Assembly: GCF_046630445.1 (NCBI RefSeq)
Contig: NC_092340.1
Span: 365,346,001 to 365,410,000 of the forward strand
Direction of reading: 5' to 3'
Length of the DNA: 64,000 nt
Origin: Rutidosis leptorrhynchoides
Taxonomy: Eukaryota; Streptophyta; Magnoliopsida; Asterales; Asteraceae
Under the pieces are notes generated by a model that saw nothing but the letters and a program-made list of their open reading frames with translations, did not search any database and was not told where the DNA came from. The first letter of the stretch is position 1. Each line of letters begins with the position of its first letter. Shown piece after piece: positions 1 to 13,130 of the stretch. The position numbers and the translations under genes were made by a program.

Positions 1-1989
1 CACTCACATGAGTGGCACCAAGAAAAAGACATCATTAGATCATCTAAAGCAGCTAGAGCCGATTCTAGCCATGACTTAGATTCCATTTCCGCAAAGATAG
101 ATGCTGTGGAGAGACGAATGGAAAAGATGACTAAGGATATTCACTCAATACGAATTAGTTGTGAGCAGTGTGGAGGACCACATTTGACAAAAGATTGTCT
201 CAGTATTGAATTAACAATGGAACAAAGAGAGAATATTTCATACATAAACCAAAGGCCTGGAAATAATTATCAGAATAATTATCAACCGCCAAGACCGATT
301 TACAATCAAAACCAGAATTATAACCAAAATATTCCATACAACAACCAACAAGGTCCTAGCAATCAACAAGTATCCAATAATACTTACAATCAGCAAAGAC
401 CTAATTTTCAAAACAAACCACCACAACAAACCGATGATAAAAAGCCGAATTTAGAAGACATGATGACGAAGCTAGTTGAAACTCAAACGCAGTTTTTCAC
501 ATCTCAAAAACAAACTAATGAACAAAATGCTCAAGCATTTAGAAATCAACAAGCTTCTATTCAAAATCTGGAACAAGAAGTGAGTAACCTAGCAAGGTTA
601 ATAGGTGAAAGAAAACCGGGAAGTCTACCTAGTGATACAAATGCTAACCCCCGAAATGAAACAGCTAAAGCTATTACCACAAGAAGTGGTACAACACTTA
701 AACCACCTGAAATACCTGTAACTTCTGATGAAACTATTCCTACTCCACAAGAACCACAACCTGATCAAGATAAGGAAAAAGAACCGGTAGTTGAAAAGGT
801 TAATGAAAATAACACAGTTAAGGATAAACCTTATGTTAAACCATACCAACCACCACTTCCTTACCCGAGTAAAATGAAGAAAGAAAAACTTGAAGCCGAG
901 CAATCCAAATTCTTGGATATGTTTAAACAGATAAATGTAAATCTTCCTTTCATTGATGTGATTTCAGGAATGCCAAGATATGCTAAATTCTTGAAAGATC
1001 TAATCTCAAATAGAAAGAAAATGGAAGAACTCTCGGCTGTTACTATGAATGCTAATTGTTCAGCAGTGCTGTTGAATAAGATACCAGAAAAATTATCTGA
1101 TCCAGGAAGTTTCACAATTCCATGTTTTCTGGGTAGTCTTAGTTCAATAGAAGCATTGGCAGACTTAGGTGCTAGTATAAATCTAATGCCGTATTCACTA
1201 TACGCTAAACTAGACCTTGGAGAATTGAAACCAACCAGAATAAGCATACAACTAGCCGATAGATCAATAAAATATCCTAGAAGGATAATGGAGAACATGC
1301 TAGTTAAAGTTGGTACTTTAGTATTTCCAGTAGATTTTGTTGTTCTTGACATGGAAGAAGATTCTCAAGTTCCTCTCATATTAGGAAGACCATTCTTAAA
1401 CACGGCTAAAGCAATGATAGACGTGTTCGGTAAGAAACTGACCCTAAGTATAGAGGATGAGAGTGTTACCTTTTCAGTTGATAGAGCAATGCAACAACCA
1501 CAATCTGCAGATGATACATGTTATTATATTCAAACTATAGATGCACATGCAGAATTATTAGAAGAATTTCCAGAATTACAAGAAACAGGAGAATGTTCTT
1601 TAGGAGAAGGTAATGAACCAATTGATGAAGCTGAAATGTTAGCTACACTTATAGCTAATGGATATGAACCAACGACAGAAGAAATTCAAATGCTAAAAGA
1701 AGAAGACAGATATCGATATAAATCATCGATAGAAGAACCTCCGAAATTAGAGTTAAAGCCACTTCCAAACCATTTGGAATACGCTTATTTACATGGTGAA
1801 TCTGAATTACCTGTAATAATATCGTCTTCTCTTACTGAAAATGAGAAATCACAACTCATTTCTGTGTTGAAAGCTCATAAACCAGCCATTGCATGGAAGA
1901 TTCATGATATTAAAGGAATAAGTCCTTCGTATTGCACACATAAAATCCTTATGGAAGAAGGTCATAAAACGTATGTGCAACGCCAATGA
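1..1989 (+). pseudogene. Athila gag-protease, 5' partial, ends at premature TGA
   Basis: The frame is open from base 1, so the true start is upstream; the first in-frame ATG is at 106. A knuckle-like CX2CX3HX4C motif lies at residues 19-31 counted from that ATG. An Asn/Gln-rich stretch follows, then a Pro/Glu/Lys-rich linker. The retropepsin motif DLGAS has its catalytic Asp at residue 353, with ILGRPFL further on. Gag would package the element RNA and the protease would process the polyprotein (family knowledge). The frame ends at TGA 1987-1989, where the flanking sequence continues in the same frame into RT. One C-to-T change of an Arg codon (CGA) explains it. Confidence 0.9.
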
Positions 1990-4656
1990 AGACTAAATCC
2001 TAATATGCAAGATGTAGTTAAGAAAGAGATTATTAAACTGCTAGATGCAGGTTTGATATATCCAATTTCTGATAGCCCATGGGTAAGCCCAGTTCAATGC
2101 GTACCTAAGAAGGGTGGCATGACTGTCATTACAAATGAGAAAAATGAGCTTATTCCTACTAGGACTGTAACAGGATGGCGTGTATGTATTGATTATAGAA
2201 AATTAAATGACGCCACCAGAAAAGATCACTTTCCCTTACCTTTCATAGATCAAATGTTGGAAAGATTAGCCGGAAATAGTTACTATTGTTTTCTAGATGG
2301 ATTTTCCGGATATTTTCAAATTCCAATAGCACCCGAGGACCAAGAGAAAACCACATTCACGTGCCCTTATGGTACTTTTGCTTACAAACGCATGCCATTT
2401 GGACTTTGTAACGCCCCTGCAACCTTTCAAAGGTGTATGATGGCGATTTTTCACGACATGATAGAAGAATGCATGGAAGTATTCATGGATGACTTTTCAG
2501 TCTTCGGTGATACATTTAAATCATGTCTAGTTAATCTGGAACGAATGCTAATTAGATGCGAAAAATCAAATCTAGTACTTAATTGGGAGAAATGCCATTT
2601 CATGGTTAAAGAAGGCATCGTTCTTGGACATAAAATTTCAAAAGAAGGAATTGAAGTGGATAGAGCTAAAGTAGATGTAATTGCTAAACTTCCACATCCC
2701 ACCAATGTTAGAGGAGTTAGGAGTTTTCTAGGGCATGCCGGTTTTTACCGACGTTTCATAAAAGATTTTTCTAAAATTGCCACTCCTATGAATAAACTCC
2801 TAGAAAAGGATGCGCCATTCATCTTTTCAGATGAGTGTATCAAATCTTTTAATATTCTTAAAGAGAAACTCACTAATGCGCCGATCATGATAACACCAAA
2901 TTGGAATCTACCATTTGAACTAATGTGCGATGCAAGTGATTTTGCAATGGGAGCCGTTTTAGGACAAAGGATTGAAAAACGATTTCAACCTATATATTAT
3001 GCTAGTAAGACATTACAAGGAGCACAAACGAACTATACAACTACTGAAAAAGAACTCCTTGCTATTGTCTTTGCTTTTGACAAATTTCGATCATATCTCG
3101 TTCTAGCAAAAACGGTGGTCTATACCGACCATTCTGCTCTTAGATACCTATTTTCAAAACAAGATGCTAAACCAAGATTAATCCGTTGGATCTTACTCTT
3201 ACAAGAGTTTGATATTGAAATCCGAGATAAAAGAGGAGCAGAAAATCTCGCCGCTGATCATCTTTCTCGTCTTGAAAATCTCAAATTAGAAGTTCTAAAT
3301 GAATCAGCCATACAAGACAACTTTCCTGATGAATATCTATTGAAGATAGATTATAATGAAATCCCATGGTTTGCAGACTATGCAAACTACTTAGTTTGTG
3401 GATTCCTTGAAAAAGGATTATCGTACCAAAGACGAAAGAAATTCTTCAGTGATATAAAACACTATTTTTGGGAAGATCCACATCTGTTTAAAAGTTGTCC
3501 CGATGGAATAATACGCCGATGTGTATTTGGAGATGAAGCTAGTAAAATTTTAAACCATTGTCACACAGGACCAACAGGAGGACATTATGGGCCTCAACTA
3601 ACAGCTAGAAAAGTTTATGAAGCTGGATTCTATTGGCCTACAATTTACAAAGACGCACACCTTCTTTGCAAATTCTGTGATGCATGTCAAAGGGCCGGAA
3701 AAATAAGTCAACGTGATGAAATGCCACAAAATGTCATCCAAGTATGTGAAGTATTTGACATTTGGGGTATTGACTTTATGGGTCCATTTCCAAAATCTAA
3801 TAATAATCTATATATACTCGTAGCCATTGATTATGTATCTAAATGGGCGGAAGCACAAGCTCTCCCAACTAACGATGCACGAGTTGTAGTCAATTTTTTA
3901 AAACGTCTTTTTGCAAGGTTTGGAACACCGAAAGCTTTAATAAGTGATCGGGGTACTCATTTCTGTAATAATCAACTTGAGAAAGTTCTTAAAAGATATG
4001 GAGTAACTCATAAAATCTCCACCGCATATCATCCACAAACAAGTGGACAAGTTGAAAATACCAACCGAGCTTTAAAACGTATTCTAGAAAAAACCGTAGG
4101 ATCAAATCCGAAGGAATGGTCCATTAAATTGGAGGATGCACTCTGGGCTTTTAGAACAGCCTACAAAACTCCAATTGGAACCACACCTTTTAGACTTGTT
4201 TATGGAAAAGCATGTCATCTTCCAGTAGAAATTGAACACAAAGCATTTTGGGCTTTGAAAACATGTAATCTTGATTTACATGAAGCCGGACGTCTACGAT
4301 TAAGTCAACTAAACGAATTAGAAGAATTAAGACATAAAGCATACGAAAATTCGTTAATCTATAAGGAAAGAACGAAGAAATGGCATGATAAAAGAATCAT
4401 AAGTTCAAAAGAATTTAAAGAAGGAGACAGAGTTCTTCTTTTCAATTCACGATTCAAGCTATTTCCTGGAAAATTGAAATCAAGATGGTCTGGACCATTC
4501 ATAGTCAAAAGAGTTTTCCCATACGGAACGATAGAATTAATAAATTCAAATGGGATGGAATTTAAAGTTAATGGTCACAGAGTTAAACATTACATACATG
4601 GTCCGATGGAAGTCGACAACGAAGTTAATCACAATTTCGACACCACAGCTAACTAA
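1990..4656 (+). pseudogene. Athila RT-RNase H-integrase portion of the polyprotein
   Basis: Same frame as the preceding gag-protease; the first ATG after the stop is at 2005 and gives 883 residues. Counted from there: RT with CIDYRKLND near 60-70 and catalytic FMDDF (Asp 162 and 163); RNase H with CDASD (Asp 309); integrase with an HHCC zinc module near 518-560; catalytic Asp 590, Asp 648 and Glu 684, the last pair having the expected DX35E spacing. A C-terminal SGPF module follows. There is no chromodomain, as expected for Athila. Without readthrough of the upstream TGA this part has no gag-linked translation. Domain content otherwise looks complete. Confidence 0.92.
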
Positions 4657-4935
4657 GTGTGGGGAGAATCAAGTCTTTAAAGGATAATATGTATTTCTGT
4701 TAGAGTTAGATTGTCTGTTTTCGTGTAGTTCTCGAAAATGGAACCCGAATGGTCTTTCCCTAGCAGACCCTAAAGAACTAGTCTTCTCCCCCCATTCTGA
4801 ATTTTTATTTTTTTTTAGATTTTTACAAAATGAAGACTGCCTATGAACTAAACCATGGTCTAATGCTACACGCTTTGATCACTAAACGTAATAATGACAT
4901 ACTACCGAGTGAAATAGTATCAGTAATGAGAAAGA
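4657..4935 (+). other. Spacer after pol, starts with a PPT-like motif
   Basis: No gene seen. The pol stop codon overlaps AAGTGTGGGG at 4655-4664, the first of several near-copies of the polypurine-tract motif in this element. The rest is AT-rich with a T run. Confidence 0.6.
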
Positions 4936-5244
4936 ATGGACGGAGTTAGAAAAGAATCCAGATGCGAAGATAATAAGTTACAATTTGGTAAAGGAAAATC
5001 AAAATCCGCAGCGAAAAGAAGAGCACGACACCTAGAAAGATGTCACAAATGCGGAAAATGGTCACATGGAGGTAAATGTTCAAATAATCAAACCTATTCA
5101 AATACCGAATTTGTTACTTTATGCAGAGACGGACCGTTCATATGTTTAGAAGAAAAGACACTGAATGCTCGAGGTTACGCCTATGTAGCCATGGAAAATC
5201 AATTAAACCGACTATCTTATGAATGGAATAGATCATATAACTAA
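4936..5244 (+). CDS. Small basic Cys/His ORF after Athila pol (102 aa)
   Basis: The N-terminal third is basic (GKGKSKSAAKRRARHLER). It is followed by CHKCGKWSHGGKC, a CX2CX4HX3C arrangement one residue short of a classical CCHC knuckle. The C-terminal half is polar. The ORF lies 279 bp after pol on the same strand and is probably an element accessory protein or the first exon of the next ORF. A nucleic-acid-binding role is inferred only from the basic and Cys/His character. No membrane segment or signal peptide is visible. I recall similar ORFs in Asteraceae Athila elements but cannot name a characterised homologue. Confidence 0.55.
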   Translation: MDGVRKESRCEDNKLQFGKGKSKSAAKRRARHLERCHKCGKWSHGGKCSNNQTYSNTEFVTLCRDGPFICLEEKTLNARGYAYVAMENQLNRLSYEWNRSYN

Positions 5245-5745
5245 GAAATCTATTTCACAGGTATGTCTGTACAGTTTTTATTTTTATTTTTAACCTTTTG
5301 ATAATAAACGCTAATTTGTTCGCTAAAAAGTATTAAATTGGTATTGAATAAAATTAGGTTTGGCGACCGAAATTATTGATATCATTCAAAAATTTATTAC
5401 ATCACTGCGAAATTTAACGTTTATTCTTAAGGTATAAATATCTTTAATCAATCAACCCAAAATATTTCAAAAATTCGTCATGAGTTAAATTAGGTCTTGG
5501 AACCGAAATTACTTTACCGAAAAGAGGGGCGCATATTTTTGATAATATTTGATTGATTAAAGTGGGATAAAAAGACAAAAAGATTTTTAATTTTATTTTT
5601 ACCATATTTTAAAAATTAATATTTAAATCTTAAATTAATATTGTAAACTTTGTAAAAACAATATATTTAAAATTGTAAATATTTGAAAAATTAATAAAGT
5701 TTGATATGAATTTATAAATTTTTAAATTAAGTATGGTGTGAAGAA
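5245..5745 (+). other. AT-rich spacer between the two post-pol ORFs
   Basis: No ORF or RNA gene is seen. The phrase TTAGGT(T/C)T(T/G)G(G/C)(C/A)(G/A)ACCGAAATTA occurs near 5354 and 5490 and again in looser form near 7389, so this is degenerate element-internal repeat DNA. Confidence 0.5.
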
Positions 5746-6711
5746 TTGTTATGTAGTATAGAGTTGAATGATCGGGTAGCTAGTTTAACCGATCGTTCTT
5801 TTATTAGATTTTTGTTAGGCGGTTCGATGCGCCACATGTCTTTACTGGACATGGCTCAGGCTTTACGTATATATACGCCTGAGGAGTTAGCGTCTGCCGA
5901 TTGTAGAGGATTGATACTAAACGGTAGAAAGATAGATGAAAATTTTGATACACACGGTGTGTGGAGTCAAATGACAAGCCATCACCGTTTCAAAGGGGGA
6001 AATTACTCTTATTTGGATATAGATAGAGCCGAATTAAGAGTGATACATAGGTTTTTAGCTAATTCGATTACACAAAGGGGTAAAAACAAGGAAAAAGTAA
6101 ATGAACAGGATTTGTTTTACCATATGTGTATTCGAGACCCACAAAGCGCTGTAAGTATACCATATTGTGTGGGTTATTATTTATCAGCTATGGTTCGGGG
6201 GATGCGACCACATAGCATAATAGGAGGTGGAATTTTTATTACTTTGATTGGTGAATATCTCGGTGTGGATATAAGTCGGGGGGGATTATTAGTAGAAGAA
6301 CCAGAACCCCACGATACTATAGGTTTAAATGTATACCATGGTTCGAAAGTTTTGAAGAGGCGAAATAACGCCGCAGTACGATACCATGGTAGACATCCAC
6401 AGGTGGAGAGAAACCAGCAGCAAGGTAATGTAGGAGGGGGGAATGAGATGCAAGAAATGCATAGGTTTATAGCTTCTCAGGAATACGAAAATGCTAGACA
6501 GAGAGCATTTGAAGATTGGCAAGTTCATCAGAACCAGATCATAGCTCATTGCCAATATATAGGTAGAAACTATATTCCTACACCGAAACCCATCTTCCCT
6601 CCCTGGTCTATAGAGATGCAGCCACCATATCCTACGTATGACCCTGCCGAAGCATTCTATAGCACATATGGTTATGCCTGGAACCCCTATTGGTACCAAT
6701 ATCATCCTTAG
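5746..6711 (+). CDS. Athila ORF-1-like post-pol protein (321 aa)
   Basis: Intact ORF with the pattern of the plant 'Arabidopsis retrotransposon ORF-1' family (PF03078, by recollection of its consensus). That pattern is a SLLDMAQALRIYT block, a W-containing segment, AELRVIHRFLANSI, then EQDLFYHMCI and GGGIFITLIGEYLGVDI. The C-terminal 120 residues are rich in Gln, Arg, Tyr and Pro and look disordered. No signal peptide or transmembrane helix is present, so it is not a recognisable envelope protein despite its env-like position. Function in the family is unknown to me. The ATG at 5746 is only the first in-frame one; a spliced 5' exon is possible. Confidence 0.7.
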   Translation: MLCSIELNDRVASLTDRSFIRFLLGGSMRHMSLLDMAQALRIYTPEELASADCRGLILNGRKIDENFDTHGVWSQMTSHHRFKGGNYSYLDIDRAELRVIHRFLANSITQRGKNKEKVNEQDLFYHMCIRDPQSAVSIPYCVGYYLSAMVRGMRPHSIIGGGIFITLIGEYLGVDISRGGLLVEEPEPHDTIGLNVYHGSKVLKRRNNAAVRYHGRHPQVERNQQQGNVGGGNEMQEMHRFIASQEYENARQRAFEDWQVHQNQIIAHCQYIGRNYIPTPKPIFPPWSIEMQPPYPTYDPAEAFYSTYGYAWNPYWYQYHP

Positions 6712-8777
6712 TTTACTTATTATTTTTTTTTTTATTTTGTAATTTGTAATTATTGATACGTTTAATACTTTTGTTAATATTGTAATCATTTTTATAATTG
6801 TCTAACTTTTATTCTTAGATTTTAATAATTTTTGAATGTGGGGTAATATACCAAACTTCAAAAATATGTATATATGTTTGCAAGTTTATCTTATGTACAC
6901 AACAGGGTAAAACAACGCATTTTCAAAGACTGGCATTAAGTTCAGCAAAAGCAACTAATTTTGACGACAAGATGCAAAATATATGTGAAATAACAACAAG
7001 ACGGAATGAACAAATGATGTGCACCATTTATCATTCAGCAAAAAAATGCCAATATATTTGGAAACTTTGGTAAAAATTTAATCATTTTCACACAAATCAC
7101 CATCAATAATTTAAATTGTTACTAATTTCTTGCAAATGAGGGCATTGCAAGATCTTAAGTGTGGGAAGGGGTTAAGTTCTTTCGGATTTTAAAATTTTTA
7201 TCTTAAACACTTGGTTACCATTAAAAATACTAGTAAAGCAGTAGTTGTATTAGAATCTAGTGCTCTCTGATAAAAAAGAACAGCCCTAGTCTTATATACT
7301 GACTACCCAATTCTAGTAAAATTTTTCAAAATTTTCAATTAAATGAACTCAAAATCATGTTTATACATATTTATGAACGATAAAACTAGGTTTTAACACC
7401 GAAATTATTGTAACCTCGGAAAGGACATAAATTGAGAAACAAACCAAAATGTTAAAATTCATTTAAGATGGAATAGAGGACGATAAAAAGGAAAATAAAA
7501 AGCCAAGTGTGGGAAAATTTACCAAGTTATTTTAAACATATGTCACATATATCTGTAACAAATAACTGAAAATACTTTTGCTTTGGACTAAACTAAACTG
7601 TTTTACCCGATGAAAGAAAAGAAGAGATGGATCTACACGATGAATCAATTCCATCATTAAAAGGAAGTAAAGTCTTCCGAAAAAGAAACGCGCTTCTTGA
7701 TTTAGGTCATGAAGTTGTCGTCCAGACCAGCTGTAGGTTGAAGAAAAATCTAGAAAAGTCATCACTAAAATCAGCAGGAAATCCACGGACCTCAGCATTA
7801 AACAGGGTCGCCAAATGGTCAGATTTATCCTAACCATGAGAAGGATTTATCTCGTACAATGGGGGGCACCATGCAAATTAGCTGGATAAGACTAATGAAT
7901 CAGATCCCCAGAAAGGATAATCTCCTTAAAGATTAAAAATCAGCTTTTAAAACTGATATTACTCAATCCTAGAGATTGACCTTAAAGATTGAGAATTCAA
8001 ACTCATGGAATTCAATGATATCTAAACTCGAGCTTGAACGAGAAAATATTTTGATCAAAATTATAAACCGATTTGTTTTCTGAAAACCCTATTTTCAATG
8101 CGTTCATTACCATTGAACGTAAAATCCTAGGAATTCACCTGGAATTCATTAGGTCACCTGAACCAAATCGGGTGTCAACCGTAAGAACGGTGGTTGCATA
8201 GTGGTCAAAGACAGGACCTTGTGCCAGACCGAAAAATTATAAGGGTGAGCTTTACTATTGCTCCTACCAAGGAGAGTAATTGCGTCCGACACGTTATAGA
8301 CCATAATTAAAAGCATGTCACGGGACATTGCCTTAACAGTTGCTTGTTCAACGCTTTCCTTTACAACCGGACGGTAGTTTGCCGAAAGGTAATATACGGA
8401 ACAAGTAAACTGGACGTGTTGCTCTCCTAATACAAGGTTAGCAAGTGGGTGACACAAAACAGCAAGTTTTGAGCTAAAATTTTCAATTCTGAAACCCACC
8501 AAACCCACAAAAATATTTTGCAAACACCGGTAAAGGGTTATCCCGGAAAACTTATCTAGGGTAAAAACTAGATTTAATTTTCAAAAGATCAAATGTTTTC
8601 ATAAAGATCCAATTTCCTTAATGGATCTAAATTTTTATAGTCATGTGGGACTGTAAACCATATCGTTACTACCATTGTTTATACCGCCGTATAGAAATCA
8701 CTGATGTACAAAGAGTGAAGAATAAAGAAGTGATTCTAGTATTTCAAGACAATATTGCTTGAGGACAAGCAACGCTC
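6712..8777 (+). other. Athila 3' non-coding internal region
   Basis: About 2 kb without a convincing gene between the last ORF and the LTR. It holds further PPT-like motifs: GAATGTGGGG 6834-6843, AAGTGTGGGA 7157-7166 and 7505-7514. A 68-codon ORF at 7627-7833 (+) has no recognisable domain and I do not call it a gene. Long 3' non-coding regions are usual in Athila elements. Confidence 0.6.
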
Positions 8778-8792
8778 AAGTGTGGGAATATT
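8778..8792 (+). promoter_or_regulatory. Polypurine tract of the Athila element
   Basis: AAGTGTGGGAATATT lies directly before the LTR start TGATAATG. Its position fits the primer for plus-strand DNA synthesis. Confidence 0.7.
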
Positions 8793-9396
8793 TGATAATG
8801 CTAAAAACGAACATATATTTCATAGCATTATTCCTCAAGAAAGACAAGCTTTTAGTTGCAATTGTTCTATTTACAAGTAATATTCGTTTAAATAATAAAA
8901 GGTGAAGACAAAAGACAGATTCGACGAATTGAAGACGCAAACGACCAAAAAGCTCAAAAGTACAAAAGACAATCAAAAAGGTTCCAATTATTGATAAGAA
9001 ACGTCTCGAAATTACAAGAGTACAAGATTCAAAATGCAAAGTACAAAATATAAAATTGTACGCAAGGACGTTCGAAAATCCGGAACCGGGACCAGAGTCA
9101 ACTCTTAACGCTCGACGCAACGGAATAAAAATTACAAGTTAACTATGTATATAAATATAATATAATATATAATTAATTATATTAATTATATATATATATA
9201 TATTATATATATATTATAAAACCGTCGGCAGAGAAAGACTCCAAGGGTGTGAGCTGTAAATACATTCTCCGCGACTCGCGGAGTTTGAAGAGGATTTTGC
9301 CGCGAGTCGCGGAGCCCCAAAAAACGAAAATCCCTATAAAGCCAACCGAATTCTGATCACAATTCATAATCTATTTTCTCTCTTCTCTCATATATA

Positions 9397-9447
<51 letters not shown>

Positions 9448-10813
9448 ATTTTAATTTTAATTTTAATTATAATTCTAATAATAAGGGTATGTTAGCGAAT
9501 ATTGTAAGGGTGTAAGTCGAAATTCTGTCCGTGTAACGCTACGCTATTTTTAATCATTGTAAGTTATGTTCAACCTTTTTACATTAATGTCTCGTAGCTA
9601 AGTTATTATTATGCTTATTTAAAACGAAGTAATCATGATGTTGGGCTAATTACTAAAATTGGGTAATTGGGCTTTGTACCATAATTGGGGTTTGGACAAA
9701 AGAACGACACTTGTGGAAATTAGACTATGGGCTATTAATGGGCTTTATATTTGTTTAACTAAATGAAAGTTTGTTAATGTTAATATAAAGATTTACAATT
9801 GGGCGTCCCTATAAATTACCATATACACTCAATCGGACACGATGGGCGGGGTATTTATATGTACGAATAATCGTTCATTTAACCGGACACGGGAATGGAT
9901 TAATAGTCACTAGAATAATTAAAACAGGGGTGAAATTACATTCAAGGGTAATTGGTGTAATTGTTAACAAAGTAGTAAAACCTTGGTTTACACGCAGTTG
10001 ATAACCTGGTGTATTCATTAAACAAAGTATTAAAACCTTGTTACAATTCGAATCCCCAATTAGTTGGAATATTTAACTTCGGGTATAATAATAATTTGAC
10101 GAGGACACTCGCACTTTATATTTATGACTGATGGACTGTTATGGACAAAAACCAGACGGACAGATTAAATAATCCAGGACAAAGGACAATTAACCCATGG
10201 GCATAAAACTAAAATAAACACGTCAAACATCATGATTACGGAAGTTTAAATAAGCATAATTCTTTTATTTCATATTTAATTTCCTTCATTTTATATTTAA
10301 TTGCACTTCTAATTATCGCACTTTTATTTATTGTTATTTAATCGCACTTTTAATTATCGTACTTTTTAATTATCGCAATTTTATTTTATCGCACTTTTAT
10401 TATTCGCAATTTCATTATCGTTATTTACTTTACGCTTTAAATTAAGTCTTTTATTTATTTAATATTTTACATTAGGTTTTAACTGCGACTAAAGTCTTAA
10501 AATCGACAAACTGGTCATTAAACGGTAAAAACCCCCCTTTATAATAATAATATTACTTATATATATATTTGTATTTTTATAAAAGTAAACTAATATAGCG
10601 TTGAGCTTTGTTTAAAAATTTCCCTGTGGAACGAACCGGACTTACTAAAAACTACACTACTGTACGATTAGGTACACTGCCTATAAGTGTTGTAGCAAGG
10701 TTTAAGTATATCCATTCTATAAATAAATAAATATCTTGTGTAAAATTGTATCGTATTTAATAGTTTTTCCTAGTAAAATATAAACTATTTCGTATACACC
10801 TCGCATAACATCA
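8793..10813 (+). repeat. 3' LTR of the Athila element (about 2.0 kb)
   Basis: Starts TGATAATG after the polypurine tract and ends AACATCA, so the termini are TGAT/ATCA inverted. It contains an AT microsatellite (about 9401-9440), two GC-rich palindromes, a TATA box, and further on a stretch with repeated AATTATCGCA-type words (about 10310-10430). The LTR end is inferred from the terminal inverted repeat, since the 5' LTR is not available for comparison. Confidence 0.8.
9267..9341 (+). promoter_or_regulatory. Paired palindromes plus TATA box in the Athila LTR
   Basis: CTCCGCGACTCGCGGAG (9267-9283) is a perfect 8-bp-arm palindrome with one central base. CCGCGAGTCGCGG (9300-9312) is a second one with the same core. 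TATAAAG follows at 9335-9341, 22 bp further on. This is probably the LTR promoter; transcription would start about 25-35 bp downstream. Confidence 0.6.
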
Positions 10814-11860
<1,047 letters not shown>

Positions 11861-13130
11861 CAGATCATACCCTCATCATGAACCATGTTACATAACTCTT
11901 TCATTCTATTTAACCTCTAAACATATCAAGAAAATATTTTTCTTGATGATTCGGTCTTTTTCGAGGTATTCTGGTAATTTGACAAGTCAGATTGTGCCAT
12001 TACCATTTCTTTTTTAGAATATTAATTATGTTCATTCTGCATACCTACGAATTCTTGACCATTATTCGCTTGACTTAAAGTCGGGAAGAGAAAATGAAAG
12101 CACGAAGCACCAAAATATAATGAAAAATATAAAGCCCGAAAACAACCCCGAAATTACAAACCGTGTATATCAATGCGTATAGCAATATAAAGACACGGGA
12201 GAATGAAAAACAATATAACCCCAAGGTAATAGTAGAAGAAAATAACCTCCTCTGGTGGCAGATGAAAAAGAAGAATGAATGATATGATAGCCAAGAAAAT
12301 ATCAGGAATCAAAACTGGATGAAGCATTTTCACAAATCTTTTGTAAGTATTAAATAAGGAAGAAGATTATAGGAGTGGTGAAAATAAATGAAACGGAAGA
12401 GGTCAATTTATAGTAAAATATCAGACATAGCAATCGAGGCAGATTACGCATTTAATCAAAGGAAATCCTAATTTCCTTAAATTCCGAAGAATCAAATCTT
12501 ATTTAAATTATGAAGATTTTCTATTCCTTAAATTCCGGAAATCAATCGTTACTACATCAAGAGATAAGACGAATCTCTATTCTCCATTTCACTCTATTAC
12601 GATAACTTTCCTCATACGCTTCGAGTAATTGGATTTTTTTTATCCATATTATTCAACGGTGATAAAAATTCTATTTATCAAAACATATTCATCATGAAAA
12701 CATTTTTATTGTTAGCTATGACGACCTCACTCAAATTTCGGGACGAAATTTCTTTAACGGGGAGGTACTGTGATGACCCGGAAATTTCTGACTAAATTTA
12801 AACCTAATCTTTAACGTTTCCGACACGATAAGCAAAGTCTATGAAGTTGAATCCTAAAATTCTTGAACTATTCAAATACCCTTCGATTGTTCTCAACGAT
12901 TCGCGAACAAATATATGAAAAATAGATACATATATATACTATAACTTGAAAACGTAACAAAGTGTTATGAAAACGATACTGTGCATTAACCTTATTGGTT
13001 TGATTATCTGATTGATATATTTAACTACGGAGTTAAAAGATTAGGCCAAACGATTGAATTAAAAGATATTTATTGAGTCCCTTAAAGATTATGATATTAT
13101 TACGAGTCTCTGTTGTGAGGTCCACGTTGA
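11861..13130 (+). repeat. 3' remnant of a gypsy element: internal end, PPT and LTR start
   Basis: 11861-12768 matches the 3' internal region at about 56110-57026 in order and wording: both have a stretch ending in the A-rich phrase AAAATATAAAGCCC and both end TTTCTTTAACGGG(G/T)AGGTAC. The LTR start TGTGATGACCCGG follows at 12769. The LTR is cut at 13130 by the insertion of the minus-strand chromovirus. No coding capacity is seen. Confidence 0.75.

Larger units (their letters stand above)
1..10813 (+). mobile_element. Athila-type Ty3/gypsy LTR retrotransposon, 5' part outside window
   Basis: The window opens inside gag and runs through protease, RT, RNase H and integrase, then two post-pol ORFs, about 2 kb of non-coding DNA, a polypurine tract and one LTR. 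The RT active site reads FMDDF and the protease DLGAS, as I know them from the Athila branch. The Athila-type ORF after pol supports this. The 5' LTR and primer site lie upstream of the window, so target duplication cannot be tested; the five bases after the LTR are GGTAC. A single in-frame TGA breaks the polyprotein, so this copy is probably defective. Confidence 0.93.

Noticed and set aside
5746..6711. Envelope protein
   Set aside because: No signal peptide, membrane helix or cleavage site; matches the Athila ORF-1-like pattern instead.
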